A DNA stretch of 64,000 bases, taken from the NCBI RefSeq assembly GCF_000020005.1, contig NC_010718.1, positions 2,004,001 through 2,068,000 of the forward strand, given 5' to 3'. Position numbers and translations under genes: made by a program. The first letter of the stretch is position 1; the number at the start of each line of letters is the position of its first letter. Positions 34,074 to 44,800 of the stretch are shown one piece after another. Origin of the DNA: Natranaerobius thermophilus JW/NM-WN-LF. GTDB lineage: Bacteria > Bacillota > Natranaerobiia > Natranaerobiales > Natranaerobiaceae. The notes beneath the pieces were generated by a model. It saw only the letters and a program-made list of their open reading frames with translations. It was not told the origin of the DNA and did not search any database.

Positions 34074-37000
34074 CTAAGATGAAGTCGTTTGCTGTTCAGT
34101 GTTAGTCCTTCTACTTGCTAACCATATACTGACATCATCCATCATTGTGTAAATTACGGGTATGATAATAAGAGTCAATAAAGTAGAAACCAGTAGGCCA
34201 CCAATTGTTACTGTAGCCATAGGTGCGATAGCTTCAGCTCCTTCACCAATACCAAGTGCTAGAGGTACCATACCAATTATCGTAGTTGACGTGGTCATTA
34301 ATATTGGTCTCAGTCGTTTTTTACCAGCTTCTACAACTGCCTGATGTCGCGAGTACCCTCGTTCTTTGTATAGTAAATTAATATAATCAACCATTACTAT
34401 CCCATTATTAACAACTATACCTGCCAACATTATTACACCAATAAATGCCACCAAACTAAAGGTACGACCGGTAATTAATAGTGAAGATACTACTCCTAAC
34501 ATAGTCAATGGAATGGTAAACATGATAATAAATGGATACAATAATGAACCAAATTGAGAAGCCATCACCATATACACAAGAATTACTGATAATCCTAATG
34601 CCAAAGTAAGTTCTTCAAAAGCTTCCACAGTATCCCGGTATATACCCATGTATTCGATATTATACCCAGTAGGTAAGTCTTTTTTAGCCAATTCATCCTG
34701 AATATCATCCATAACAGAACCGAGATCTCTCCCTTCAATTAAGCCGGTTACATTACCCGAACGTAACTGATCTTGTCTTTCAATATCCCGAGGCGCTTCT
34801 CCTACACTGGTATCTGCTATTTCTTCTAAAGGGACAAGATTACCTTGAGGATTCTGAATAAAAAACGAGTCTATAGTTGCCAAATCCCACTCTTCAGGAT
34901 GTTCCATCAGTATTTCCATGTTAAACTCTTCTCCATCTTCACGGTATAAGGATACTAATTGTCCACTCAATGCAGTGTTTAGATAAGCACCTGTTTGATA
35001 AGGTGTTAAACCATGAGTAAGAGCTTGATCCCTATTCATGTTTATAGTTAGTTGTGGAGCTAATTCCTCAAAGCTAGTAGAAACTTCTTCAGTACCTTCT
35101 ATAGATCGTACTGTCTCTGCAATTTCTTCAGTTAATTTTTCTAATGTTTCCAGGTCATCTCCTCTAACTGAAATATCTATATCGTCATCGAGTCCTACGG
35201 CTCCTGCAGCTAAGTCCTTTTCAGTAACAGTTACACTTACCCCAGGAATCCTAGGATATTCTTCCCTTATGTCTTCTACAACTTCCGTTGTTTCTTTATC
35301 TCTTTCAGATTCATCCACTAATTCTACTTCTATAGATCCAACATTAGAAACTTCATCATCTAGTAAGCCACCACCACCAATACTAGTAAAAACCGTTTCT
35401 ACTTCTGTTATTTCCATCAACATTTCTTCATATTCCCCTATAACTGCTTCAGTTTGCTCGATAGGCATTCCTACAGGTGTTTCAATATTAACTGAAATTT
35501 CACCAGTATCCAGTGGTGGCAAAAATTCAAAACCAACTAGGGGTATTAAAGATAGTGTCACAAATAAAACTACTACAAATATAGTACCAATTAATTTTCG
35601 ACTATTTAATCCCCACTCTATTATATACTCATATTTTTCCGTCATTACTTGTAACTTTTGATCAAATATTTTAGTTATTTTATTTGAGCGTTCTGACAAA
35701 TTGACGTCTGTTCCAATAAATTTAGTAGTCATCAAAGGAATTACTCCTGACGCTACAATTAGAGATGAAACTAATGCAAAAGTAACAGTCCATGCTAAAG
35801 GTGCAAAAACAATACTGGCTACTCCTTCTACAAAAACAATAGGTAAAAAAGCTATTACACTAGTTATCGTAGCAGCTATAATGGCACTAGTGACCTCTTT
35901 ACTTCCTTCTATTGCAGCATCAACAGGAGGTAACCCTTCTTCTCTCTTTCGAAATATATTTTCTAGTATAACGATAGCACTATCCACCATCATACCAATA
36001 CCGAGCGCTAGTCCTCCTAAGGTAATAAAATTCAATGTATATTCTTGAAAATATATTAGGTTAAAAGTTGCTATCACAGAAATTGGTATTGCAATTCCTA
36101 TAATAATAGTAGATCTTATATTTCCTAAAAACAACCACAAAACAACCATAGCAACTATTGCTCCCGAAACTCCCATATTCACTAATGTACTTATACTAGC
36201 TTCAATAAATTCACTTTGATCCATGGCTACATCAAACCTAATATCTTCAGGCAATTCTTCTTCTAATTCATCAAACTCTTCTTGAACTACATTGGCTACA
36301 TCAACCGTATTAGCTTCACTTTCCTTCCGTACTGATAGAGATACCGTGGAATCCCCATTAATTTTAGTGATCGGTCTTTGTCTCTCAGTTGTATCTTTAA
36401 CCTCTGCTATTTCTTTAAGTCTTATAGGAATGCCACCAGATTCAGTAACTATCAGTTGTTCAATTTCTTCTACAGTTTCAAACTCACCTTCTACCTCAAT
36501 TAAATATTCCCTTCGTCCATCTTGAATTTCACCTCCGGAGACGTCAGCATTAGAGGCATATATTAATTCACCTAACTCTTCTAACGATATTTCATAAGCA
36601 GAAAGCTTATACGGGTCTACCTGGATTTGGATTTCCCGCTCTACACCACCTGCCACTTCAACCAATGCAACACCTTCAAGTCGTTCAATTCTACTAGCTA
36701 AAACATTTTCTGCAAGTTCAGTCATCTCTTGATCTTCTAAATCCCCTTCAATCCCGGCTTGAATCACCGGAAGCATATCAGGATCTAATTGTATAACTGA
36801 AGGACGTCCAATTTCATCTGGCAACTCTTCCATCACCATATCAACCATTTCCCTGACTTCTAAGGCTGCGAAATCCATATCTGTACCCCAGTCAAACCTG
36901 ATAATAATTTCGCTTTCACCAGGACGGGAAGTCGACATTATGGTATCTATGCCATCAACAGTAGAAAGTGCATCCTCCAAATGAGAGGTAACCATGTTCT

Positions 37001-37178
37001 CAACTTCCTCAGGACCAGCCCCTTCATATTCTGTCGCAATCATTACAACAGGCAAATCTATATCAGGGTATAAATCGATTGGTGTTTCTGAAACAGCAAT
37101 AAATCCTATTAATATTACCCCAATTACAACCATTAAAACTCCAATAGGTTGCTTTATTCCTATACCTGCAAGATTCAT
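34074..37178 (-). CDS. RND-family efflux pump (AcrB type) 1
   Basis: This proton- or sodium-driven exporter of 1,034 residues has the standard two-fold plan of 12 membrane segments and two large outer loops. The first helix is followed by IDLYPDIDLPVV. Helix 4 carries GGLALGIGMMVDSAIVILENI, with one Asp of the usual pair (VDSA in place of VDDA). PLTMLGVVSSLLITG and VNNGIVMVDYINLL lie in the second half. Outer loops are rich in Glu and Asp. The start overlaps the adaptor stop by 4 bases (ATGA). Confidence 0.95.
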   Translation of the reverse strand: MNLAGIGIKQPIGVLMVVIGVILIGFIAVSETPIDLYPDIDLPVVMIATEYEGAGPEEVENMVTSHLEDALSTVDGIDTIMSTSRPGESEIIIRFDWGTDMDFAALEVREMVDMVMEELPDEIGRPSVIQLDPDMLPVIQAGIEGDLEDQEMTELAENVLASRIERLEGVALVEVAGGVEREIQIQVDPYKLSAYEISLEELGELIYASNADVSGGEIQDGRREYLIEVEGEFETVEEIEQLIVTESGGIPIRLKEIAEVKDTTERQRPITKINGDSTVSLSVRKESEANTVDVANVVQEEFDELEEELPEDIRFDVAMDQSEFIEASISTLVNMGVSGAIVAMVVLWLFLGNIRSTIIIGIAIPISVIATFNLIYFQEYTLNFITLGGLALGIGMMVDSAIVILENIFRKREEGLPPVDAAIEGSKEVTSAIIAATITSVIAFLPIVFVEGVASIVFAPLAWTVTFALVSSLIVASGVIPLMTTKFIGTDVNLSERSNKITKIFDQKLQVMTEKYEYIIEWGLNSRKLIGTIFVVVLFVTLSLIPLVGFEFLPPLDTGEISVNIETPVGMPIEQTEAVIGEYEEMLMEITEVETVFTSIGGGGLLDDEVSNVGSIEVELVDESERDKETTEVVEDIREEYPRIPGVSVTVTEKDLAAGAVGLDDDIDISVRGDDLETLEKLTEEIAETVRSIEGTEEVSTSFEELAPQLTINMNRDQALTHGLTPYQTGAYLNTALSGQLVSLYREDGEEFNMEILMEHPEEWDLATIDSFFIQNPQGNLVPLEEIADTSVGEAPRDIERQDQLRSGNVTGLIEGRDLGSVMDDIQDELAKKDLPTGYNIEYMGIYRDTVEAFEELTLALGLSVILVYMVMASQFGSLLYPFIIMFTIPLTMLGVVSSLLITGRTFSLVAFIGVIMLAGIVVNNGIVMVDYINLLYKERGYSRHQAVVEAGKKRLRPILMTTSTTIIGMVPLALGIGEGAEAIAPMATVTIGGLLVSTLLTLIIIPVIYTMMDDVSIWLASRRTNTEQQTTSS

Positions 37179-38563
37179 GAATCATCACCCATTTCTGTCG
37201 CATCTACTCTGATACCTTGTTCAATTTCTTGAAAGCCCTCTATTATGACTAAATCATCTTCAGATAGACCTGAAACGATTTCAATGTAACCGTCTTCATT
37301 AATTCCTGTTTTTACCTCGATAAATTGTACTTGTTGATTTTCTGTACTTTCATCAACTATGAACACTCCTGTTTCTCCCTCTTCCTCTACAACTGCATGT
37401 TGAGGTATTGCTAGAGCATCTTCAGATTTTTCTATAGTCACATTTACTTGAGTATACATTCCAGCCCGTACTTGTTTTTCTATCTCAGGTGTTAACTCTA
37501 TTTCCATAGGATATCCCTTAGCATTTTCTTCTGGAGGCAATTGACCAACGTGATGTATCATTCCTTCAAACTCTTCATCTAAAGCAGATGGAATTTTAAC
37601 ATCGACAGTTTCTCCATCACTAACCTGGTTTACATAAGACTCAGGTAAGCCAGCCAACACCTGGTAGCTATCCGGATCTAGCATTACAAAGGCAGGGGAT
37701 TCGGAACCAACTAGTTCTCCCTCTTCGGCATCAACCATAGTAATTTCACCATCTACAGGAGCTGTGATTTTAGTCCGATCAATCATTCTTTCAGCTAATT
37801 TTACCCCTGTTTCAGCCCTTTTTATCTGGGATCGCAAGGCATCTAACTCTTCGTCCCTAGCTCCTTCTTCAACTGATTGTTTATAGCCTTCAGCAGCCCT
37901 CAGTTGCTCTTTTGCATTTTTGTACTGTAAAGTCATCTGTTCCAGTTCTTGATCTGAGGCATAACCGTCCTGATGTAATGTTTCTACTCTTTCTAATTCC
38001 CTTTCCATTTGCTCTTTCGCTTCTCTGGCTCTTTCAACACTAGTTTCAGCTTCTTTTCTTTCTCCCGTTCTAGCACCCTTTTTAGCATTTTCGAGTTGTG
38101 CTTTAGCTCCATCTAAGTTTGCCTGAGCTTCTTCCAATTGAAGTTGATAATCGCCATCATCTAGTTCCATTAATAAATCACCATGGCTAACATAGTCTCC
38201 TTCTTCTACATAAAGAGATTTCACTTCACCTGCAACTTCCGGAACTATAATCCTTCTTTCTGTAGGATCTACACTTCCTATTACTGTGGCTTTTTTTTCG
38301 ATATCCTGTATTTCAGGATTGGTCACTTCTACTAAAGGGCGTTCTTCTTCAACAACTATTTCCTCTTCAAAGAACAAATCCCGATTCAAATACCCAACAG
38401 CCAGAACTAAAACTATTAAAAGCACTCCACTTACTATTTTTTTATTTTTGTTAAACCAAGTTCTAATTTTTGACTCTTGATTGTAAGTTGCTTTTTTGTT
38501 TTGAGCCTCTGTATCTGTACCTGAAGACTTTTGTTTTTGTATCTGCTGGTTTTGTTTAGACAT
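37175..38563 (-). CDS. membrane-fusion (adaptor) protein of efflux operon 1
   Basis: This is the HlyD/AcrA-type adaptor, about 462 residues. A basic N-terminus and one membrane helix (about residues 32-48) come first, then half a lipoyl domain (VEEGDYVSHGDLLMELDDG). A long coiled-coil hairpin (about residues 120-225), the second lipoyl half (KITAPVDGEI), a beta barrel and a membrane-proximal domain follow. It links the RND pump to the TolC-like partner. I start at ATG 38563 after GGAGGAATAATT; ATG 38581 precedes that site. Confidence 0.93.
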   Translation of the reverse strand: MSKQNQQIQKQKSSGTDTEAQNKKATYNQESKIRTWFNKNKKIVSGVLLIVLVLAVGYLNRDLFFEEEIVVEEERPLVEVTNPEIQDIEKKATVIGSVDPTERRIIVPEVAGEVKSLYVEEGDYVSHGDLLMELDDGDYQLQLEEAQANLDGAKAQLENAKKGARTGERKEAETSVERAREAKEQMERELERVETLHQDGYASDQELEQMTLQYKNAKEQLRAAEGYKQSVEEGARDEELDALRSQIKRAETGVKLAERMIDRTKITAPVDGEITMVDAEEGELVGSESPAFVMLDPDSYQVLAGLPESYVNQVSDGETVDVKIPSALDEEFEGMIHHVGQLPPEENAKGYPMEIELTPEIEKQVRAGMYTQVNVTIEKSEDALAIPQHAVVEEEGETGVFIVDESTENQQVQFIEVKTGINEDGYIEIVSGLSEDDLVIIEGFQEIEQGIRVDATEMGDDS

Positions 38564-38586
38564 AATTATTCCTCCAATCACTAAAA

Positions 38587-40161
38587 CTAATTTTTTCTGA
38601 ACCCATCGCCATTACTGTCAAATCCATTATTATTTAAACCATCGTTTTGAGCTGGATCATTATCGTTCATATCATTTCTAAAACCATTACCTTCTAGGGA
38701 GTCTTCGTCTAAATTTATTTGATCTAAAATGTTTTCAGTTAAAAACCCTTCAGAAACTAATTCTAACTGTCTTTCTGCAAGGAAAAGTTGTAAATCGGAT
38801 AAGTTGTTCATCATTTTCACTTCTTCTGTTTCTATTTCTCCTTCTAGGGTTTCTAAATCAGAGACCATTCCCAATTCTTCTTGAATTAAAATACCTTCAA
38901 AAAAATCTTCTTGTACTTGAAGTGCATCTTCTGAAAGATTATATTGAGATTTAGTCTCTTTATATTCATCGTAAACATTTCTCATAACTTTTTCCATTGA
39001 AACTCGAGTATCATTGTAATTTAGTTCTGACATTTGCAGTTCAAGTTCAGCCATTTCACATTCAAGGGAGTTTTTTCCATGATTATCTTCCATCCACTCC
39101 AAGTTGTCCTTAGCAAATTCTAATTCTTGTTCGGCAATTTCTATCTCTTTTCCATGGCCTAACAATTTATCTATTAATTCATTAATATCATAATCTTCCA
39201 TTTCGGCATGGATTGGTTCTAAATGATATTCCGTATTCAAGGGTTGACCAAGTAACCTGGAAAACTGCCTCTTAAGGTCTCTATACTGATTTTCCAAAGA
39301 CTGCTGTTCTTGTTTTAGTTGTTCTTTTTCTAATTTAGCAGCATCTAGCTCTAGGTCTACAGATTCTCCTACTTCACGTTTAGCCTTAATTTCACCTACT
39401 TGTTCATACATAAGCTCCATAGCCTCATCCATATAATCCAGAGCTTCTTCCATCATTAGTAAACCAGTGTAAAGGGCTTCGGCTTGAAACATAATTTTTT
39501 CTTGTCCTTGTTGCCATTTAAGCTCTGCTAAATCTTTTTGTTGTTCTAGCTCCCTCTTTTTTTGTTCAACCTCTAAAATTAAATCATCTAAACCGTCTTC
39601 ATAGTCGACATCATCAAAGGCCTGTTCTACATCATCTAAGTAATTATTCCAGCCGTCTTCAATATGAGCAAATAATTCACTCACTGCATCTTTTATTTCA
39701 TCTTCATATTCAAAATCTATTTCATTAAATTCATTACCATTAGGAAAAGGTGCTTCACTATCTTCTATATCAATCTCGTCAATTTGGCTAAAGATTTCTA
39801 TCATCATATTCTTAAAGATTTCTTCGGCTTCATCAAAATCAGGATCAATGTCCAACAAGGTATCTTCTAAGTTCTTGATATCATCTTGAAGGTCTTCTAA
39901 TTGATTATGTCTGTCTTCAGCCATATCTACACCAACAACTAGTTGCTTAAGTTGTATTCTTATTTTCTGTGCTTCAGGTGAGTTTTCTAGAGCCAGTTCT
40001 CTAGCTTTTGTAATATCTAGTTCTTTTACATTTTCTTCCTGAACATTCGTTTCTTCTGAAGCTTCTAAGACTTTTTCATTATTTGAAAAAAAACTTAGAA
40101 TAGGATTAAATACAAGTACAACAGTAATCATTACTGAAGCAATTTGCTTAAATCTACGCAT
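38587..40161 (-). CDS. TolC-like (OEP family) secreted helical protein 1
   Basis: The first gene of efflux operon 1 encodes 524 residues with a signal peptide (MRRFKQIASVMITVVLVFNP). Long coiled coils follow, with the TolC-like segments LTGLLMMEEALDYMDEAM-like ALYTGLLMMEEALD, SRLLGQPLNTEY and YDEYKETKSQYNLSEDALQ. The region that would form a membrane barrel is hard to see. An extra acidic insertion occupies residues about 85-190. The C-terminus is Asn/Asp rich. In a Gram-positive it may act as a peptidoglycan-spanning tunnel and not as an outer-membrane pore; that is inference. ATG 40161 follows AAGGATGG. Confidence 0.75.
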   Translation of the reverse strand: MRRFKQIASVMITVVLVFNPILSFFSNNEKVLEASEETNVQEENVKELDITKARELALENSPEAQKIRIQLKQLVVGVDMAEDRHNQLEDLQDDIKNLEDTLLDIDPDFDEAEEIFKNMMIEIFSQIDEIDIEDSEAPFPNGNEFNEIDFEYEDEIKDAVSELFAHIEDGWNNYLDDVEQAFDDVDYEDGLDDLILEVEQKKRELEQQKDLAELKWQQGQEKIMFQAEALYTGLLMMEEALDYMDEAMELMYEQVGEIKAKREVGESVDLELDAAKLEKEQLKQEQQSLENQYRDLKRQFSRLLGQPLNTEYHLEPIHAEMEDYDINELIDKLLGHGKEIEIAEQELEFAKDNLEWMEDNHGKNSLECEMAELELQMSELNYNDTRVSMEKVMRNVYDEYKETKSQYNLSEDALQVQEDFFEGILIQEELGMVSDLETLEGEIETEEVKMMNNLSDLQLFLAERQLELVSEGFLTENILDQINLDEDSLEGNGFRNDMNDNDPAQNDGLNNNGFDSNGDGFRKN

Positions 40162-40192
40162 AATAACACCATCCTTAAAAATAGTACTTGAC

Positions 40193-40206
40193 TGACTGCC
40201 CAGTCA
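40193..40206. promoter_or_regulatory. TetR-type operator of efflux operon 1
   Basis: TGACTG and CAGTCA flank CC, giving a perfect 14-bp palindrome. It lies just downstream of the -10 box of the promoter at 40213-40241, where a bound repressor would block transcription. Confidence 0.7.
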
Positions 40207-40212
40207 TTGCAT

Positions 40213-40241
40213 AATATAAAGAAAAGGTTGAATAAATTCAA
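40213..40241 (-). promoter_or_regulatory. promoter of efflux operon 1
   Basis: On the minus strand TTGAAT (40241-40236) and TATATT (40218-40213) are 17 bases apart. The operator follows at once and the TolC-like gene starts about 50 bases later. Confidence 0.7.
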
Positions 40242-40338
40242 TACTATATTAATTTTATCCAACCTTCATTATTATATTATACACTCATCTTAACAAATTT
40301 CAATTGTTTTTTAAATTTATTTGGAAAGGATGAAAATT

Positions 40339-40494
40339 ATGACGGGAAGGAGAAATTCACCATCAGCTTGGGATGTTGTTTTAACAATTTTATTCATCAT
40401 AGTAATTGTTGTGGTTTTGTTTTTCGTAGTTAGAATATTTTTAGGTATCTTTCTTGAACTCTTGTTTAGCTTGATTAATAGAATGCTCAACTGA
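40339..40494 (+). CDS. small single-pass membrane protein
   Basis: A 51-codon frame begins MTGRRNSPSAWDVVLTI and is followed by a strongly hydrophobic stretch rich in Val, Ile and Phe (about residues 14-42), ending SLINRMLN. ATG 40339 follows AAGGATG; ATG 40330 is in the same frame. It is divergent from efflux operon 1. Function is unknown; the compact topology and ribosome site suggest a real short gene. Confidence 0.5.
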   Translation: MTGRRNSPSAWDVVLTILFIIVIVVVLFFVVRIFLGIFLELLFSLINRMLN

Positions 40495-40891
40495 TATAGA
40501 AATTTAAAACTAAACAGTATTGATATGATTAATTAGAGCTTGCTGAACATCGCTAGATTTCAAGATAATTAGAATTTAGATGTTGTTCAGCTAAGCACAC
40601 ACTCTTTTATCTGATATTTGCAAAACAAATATAACGTATTTGTATGTGAGATTTACTACTGCTAACAATCCGATCATCTATGCACTTTTCATTTTGCTCG
40701 CATGGTTTTTGTTGCTCATAAACTTGCCTAGATAGCAAATATCTGCAGGTTCACAACTGTCATGTATGATCAATTTGCTTTGTTAAATTTAAATTTTCCG
40801 TTGTTCTTATAATTAGAGGTCAGATTAGAGTTGTCTGTTAGAGGCGTTCTGTCGTTATCATCATCCTGTTCTTCTTTAGACCCTTTTTCTA
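40495..40891. other. AT-rich stretch with no intact gene; possible decayed element
   Basis: No frame with a ribosome site is found on either strand. On the minus strand short broken frames run on after the 88-codon frame at 40892-41158, so this may be the rest of a decayed gene. I cannot assign a family. Confidence 0.3.
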
Positions 40892-41158
40892 TTAGCACTC
40901 AGCATTAATGTGTTTAATGGCTTCCATGTTGATTCTTTTACTAAAGTTAGTGATAAGTGATTGGGCCCCTGTTTGAAACTCTTTTAATTTGATAAAGTAT
41001 CGGGGATTTTTATTTATCTGTACAATGGTTTTGCGATCCACTTTTATTAATGTGCTTAATGCCATGCTAAATAGCTTGACTTCCGGCCTAAACTTTGAAA
41101 ATGAGATCTCCACGTGCAAGGTTTTTATATTAAAATTTCCCTTGAAATATTTTAACAT
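40892..41158 (-). CDS. hypothetical 88-residue protein, possibly a gene remnant
   Basis: The frame starts MLKYFKGNFNIKTLHVE and ends KRINMEAIKHINAEC. It is basic, with no membrane segment. There is no clear Shine-Dalgarno before the start. It lies between the two efflux operons in DNA with signs of decay, so a truncated transposase or other remnant is possible. I do not recognise it. Confidence 0.3.
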   Translation of the reverse strand: MLKYFKGNFNIKTLHVEISFSKFRPEVKLFSMALSTLIKVDRKTIVQINKNPRYFIKLKEFQTGAQSLITNFSKRINMEAIKHINAEC

Positions 41159-41162
41159 TTAT

Positions 41163-41189
41163 ACCTAACAAAACCTAGTTTTATTAGGT
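41163..41189. terminator. hairpin after efflux operon 2
   Basis: ACCTAACAAAAC and GTTTTATTAGGT form a 12-bp stem (one mismatch or wobble) with a 3-base loop, 28 bases after the TetR stop. The T tail on the minus strand is poor. Confidence 0.5.
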
Positions 41190-41216
41190 AAAGTTGTTTT
41201 TTCACCAAGTCCCTAT

Positions 41217-41801
41217 TCAAATCTCTAATCCTTTTTTAAATGTGCCAATAACTTCCTTGATTGTTTCGTCATCAGGGGGGTTACCTTCAAGTAATATCAT
41301 AGACGAAACGACCTCCATAAAAGCTCCCCAGAAAATTCTGGCCAATAAATCTATTGGCTTTTTTTCGATTTCTCCTTCATTGATGGCTAATTGAAAAGTC
41401 TGTTCCATATCATGTAGCAAACTTTTTCTAACTTCCATTATCTGAGAGGTCAATTTTTGTTGAAATGGATGATTATTGCTTAGCAATAAATACGCTATTT
41501 GTCTATTCTCTGAAACAAAATAAACATTGTTTTTCAAAAATTCCTCTAATTTTATCCAAATACTGCGTTCATCATTTGGATCTATTCTTACTACTTGATA
41601 ATACTGCTTAAAACCTTCTCTAAGCATTTCATGAAACAGTTCCTCTTTGCTATTAAAATATTCATAAATCGTACCCTTGCCTATCCCTGCTGCATCAGCT
41701 ATCTCCTGAACCTTTACTTGATAGAAGTTTTCTTCACTAAAAACTTTCGCCGCAGCCACTAAAATATCCATTCTCTTATTGCTTTTGTCAATTTTTGACA
41801 A
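41217..41801 (-). CDS. TetR-family regulator of efflux operon 2
   Basis: The 194-residue repressor has helix-turn-helix VQEIADAAGIGKGTIYEYF followed by NSKEELF. It closes operon 2, as its counterpart does in operon 1. TTG 41801 is the likely start, behind GTGGTGAT, overlapping the RND stop by 14 bases. The near-perfect GC-rich palindrome at 47553-47574 is its probable operator. Confidence 0.9.
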   Translation of the reverse strand: MSKIDKSNKRMDILVAAAKVFSEENFYQVKVQEIADAAGIGKGTIYEYFNSKEELFHEMLREGFKQYYQVVRIDPNDERSIWIKLEEFLKNNVYFVSENRQIAYLLLSNNHPFQQKLTSQIMEVRKSLLHDMEQTFQLAINEGEIEKKPIDLLARIFWGAFMEVVSSMILLEGNPPDDETIKEVIGTFKKGLEI

Positions 41802-44800
41802 TTAAATCACCACTCTCTTCTTTTCGTGCTAATTTACTGTGAAATCTTAATCTGAGATCATCAAACAAGCTATAAACAACTGGTATTAACACTAAAGTAA
41901 TTATAGTAGATACGGCTAGGCCACCGATAATTGCAATCGCCATTGGAGCTCTAACTTCGGCACCTTCTCCTGCACCACTAGCCATAGGGAGCATCCCCAA
42001 AATGGTTGTTAAAACAGTCATTAATATCGGACGCAATCTTATTTTACCAGCTGTTACAATGGCCTCTATTCTATTATAACCTTGTTCATGATATAGCTTA
42101 TTAATGAAGTCTACCATAACAATTCCATTATTAACAACAATCCCGGCAAGCATAATAACACCCATAAAGGCGACTATACTCAAAGAATGTCCCGTTACAA
42201 GTAATGCCAAAATAACTCCGATTAAAGCCAGGGGAATTGTAAACATAACTATAAAAGGATATAAAAGGGATTCAAACTGGGCAGCCATTACCATATAAAC
42301 TAACAGTACAGCCAAAATTAACGCTAATCCCAAACCTTCGAAACTTTCCATCATCATTTCATAGGTCCCACCAAAATCCATTGTATAATCAGGTGGTAAT
42401 TCAATACTTTCATCTAGCACTTCCCGAATATCACCAGCGGTTCTTCCAATATCTCGACCTTCAATCTGAACACCTACAGTACCTGTTCGCACCCTATCCT
42501 CTCTCTCAATTTGACGGGGTGTTTCTGCCATTTCAAGAGAAGCCACTTCTTCTAGCGGTACCTGTTCACCTGTTGGAGTGTTAATTAACAAACTTTCTAA
42601 TGTTGACACGCTAATACCTTGAGACGGTTCCATTTCCATGGTAATATCATATTCTTCACCGCCTTCTCTGTAAAAGGAGACCAGTTCCCCTTCACTTACT
42701 TGTCGTACAAAATTCCCGATAGTTACTGTAGTTAACCCGTAAGAGTCTGCACTTGCCTCATCTACATCAATCTGTATTTCCATAGTGGCATCCTCAAAAT
42801 TTGTTGTAGTGTTAACTACACCAGGAACTGTTAATGCATTCTCCGCTATTTCATCGGAAATTGATTCAAGTTCTTCCATATCATCGCCTTTAATTAAAAC
42901 AGTTAAATCTTCTTCACCTTCCATTCCTCCACCTTCTTCAGCCATGTCATCTGCAGAAACTGTAACATCAACTCCGCCGCGTTCAGGGATCAACCCTCTG
43001 ATTTCATCCACTACTTCAAAAGTGGTACGCTGATGATCGTCCTCCATAATAACATTTATCGTACCGGAACGACTATCTCCACCAACAACAAAATCTCCAC
43101 CACCACCTGCTGTGGCAAATACTGTTTCTACTCCTTCAACTTGTGAAATCTCCTCTTCTAACTCTAACAAATTATCACTGGTTGTATCTAAAGGTGTCCC
43201 AACGGGGTACTGAATATCCACAGTAATTTCTCCTGAATCCTCGGGAGGGAAAAACTCAAAACCCATTAAAGGGAAAATCAATACAGTGATAATCATTAAT
43301 CCTATAAAAGAAACGATTACTACAAAACGCTTACTTAATACCCAATCAACTAATTGACCATACTTGTTTGTGAGCCACTGCAAACCTTGATCCATTTTCC
43401 TTGGGAGATAACTTTTTCGATTAAAATCAACTCCTTCACCCATAACCTTATCCGTTAACATAGGGACTAGAGTTAAAGCCACTAATAGTGAAGCGAATAA
43501 TGCAAATACAACTGTCCAAGCCATGGGTTCAAAAATAATTCCTGCTATACCTTCAGTATAAGCCGCCGGTAAAAAAGCTGCCATACTTGTCAATGTAGCT
43601 GCTATAATGGCTCCTGAAATCTCTTTACTCCCTTGTAATGCACCTTCATAAGATGATAATCCTTGTTCTCTTTTCCTGAATATATTTTCTAATAAAATAA
43701 TGGAACTATCCACAACCATACCAATACCCAGGGTTAAACCACCCATTGTTATTAAATTCATAGTGTATCCTTGAAAATACATTAAGTTAAATGTGCTAAT
43801 AATTGAAATTGGAATTGCAAAACCGATAATCAAAGTTGTTCTGAAATTACCTAAAAATAACCAGAGAACTATCATTGCTAGTATGGCACCTATAATTCCC
43901 ATTTCTATTATGCTATCAATGGATTCCTCGATAAAGGTACTTTGATCGGTAACAATTTCAAATTGCACATTTCCAGGAAGGCTTTCCTCCAAATTAGCCA
44001 GCTCAGCTCGAACATCTTGGGCCACTCTCACTGCATTGGCATCACTTTGATTTCTTATACCCAAAGAGACTGACGGTTCTTGATTGATTCTACTTAGTGG
44101 TTCCATGTCCTCTACAGTATCCTCAACCCTGGCTACATCTCCTAGTTTTACAGGACTTTCGCCTTCAACTCCAATTTGAATATCTTTAATTTCATCTGGA
44201 TCCTCAAATTGTCCAATAGTTCTAATTGCGTATTTTCCATCACCGTCCCTGATTTCACCAGCAGAAATATCCATATTATTTGCTGCTATTGCTTCTCTAA
44301 TATTTTCATAACTGACTTCTTGATAGCTAGAGAGCAGATATGGATCAACATGTATTTTAATTTCTCTTTCAACACCACCCATGACATTAACTTCTCCGAC
44401 ACCTTCAATACGCTCCACCTGGGTTTGTATTGTCCCCTCTGCCAGCTCACTGATTTCCTGTAAATCCATTTCGGGAGCATTTATACCAACTTGTAAAATA
44501 GGCATCATATCCGGGTCTAATTGCATCACAGTAGGATCGCCTGCGTCATCAGGTAGTTGTTCGCCTATCATATCAATAAGTTCCCTAGTATCAAGAGCAG
44601 CAAAGTCCATATCCGTGCCCCAATCAAATTCCATAATAATTTGACTGCTATCCTGTTGAGAAATAGAAGTAATTTGAGATAAATTGTCTACTGTAGATAA
44701 GGTCTCTTCTAAGGGACGACTGACCATATTTTCAACTTCATGGGGGCCAGCCCCTTCGTAATCAGTTTGTACAAACAAAACTGGTAATTCCATATCAGGA

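Noticed and set aside
34162-37212. Serine/threonine-rich plus-strand frames opposite the RND pump and adaptor genes
   Set aside because: They are antisense shadows of an AT-rich, Glu/Asp-rich coding strand with no ribosome sites.
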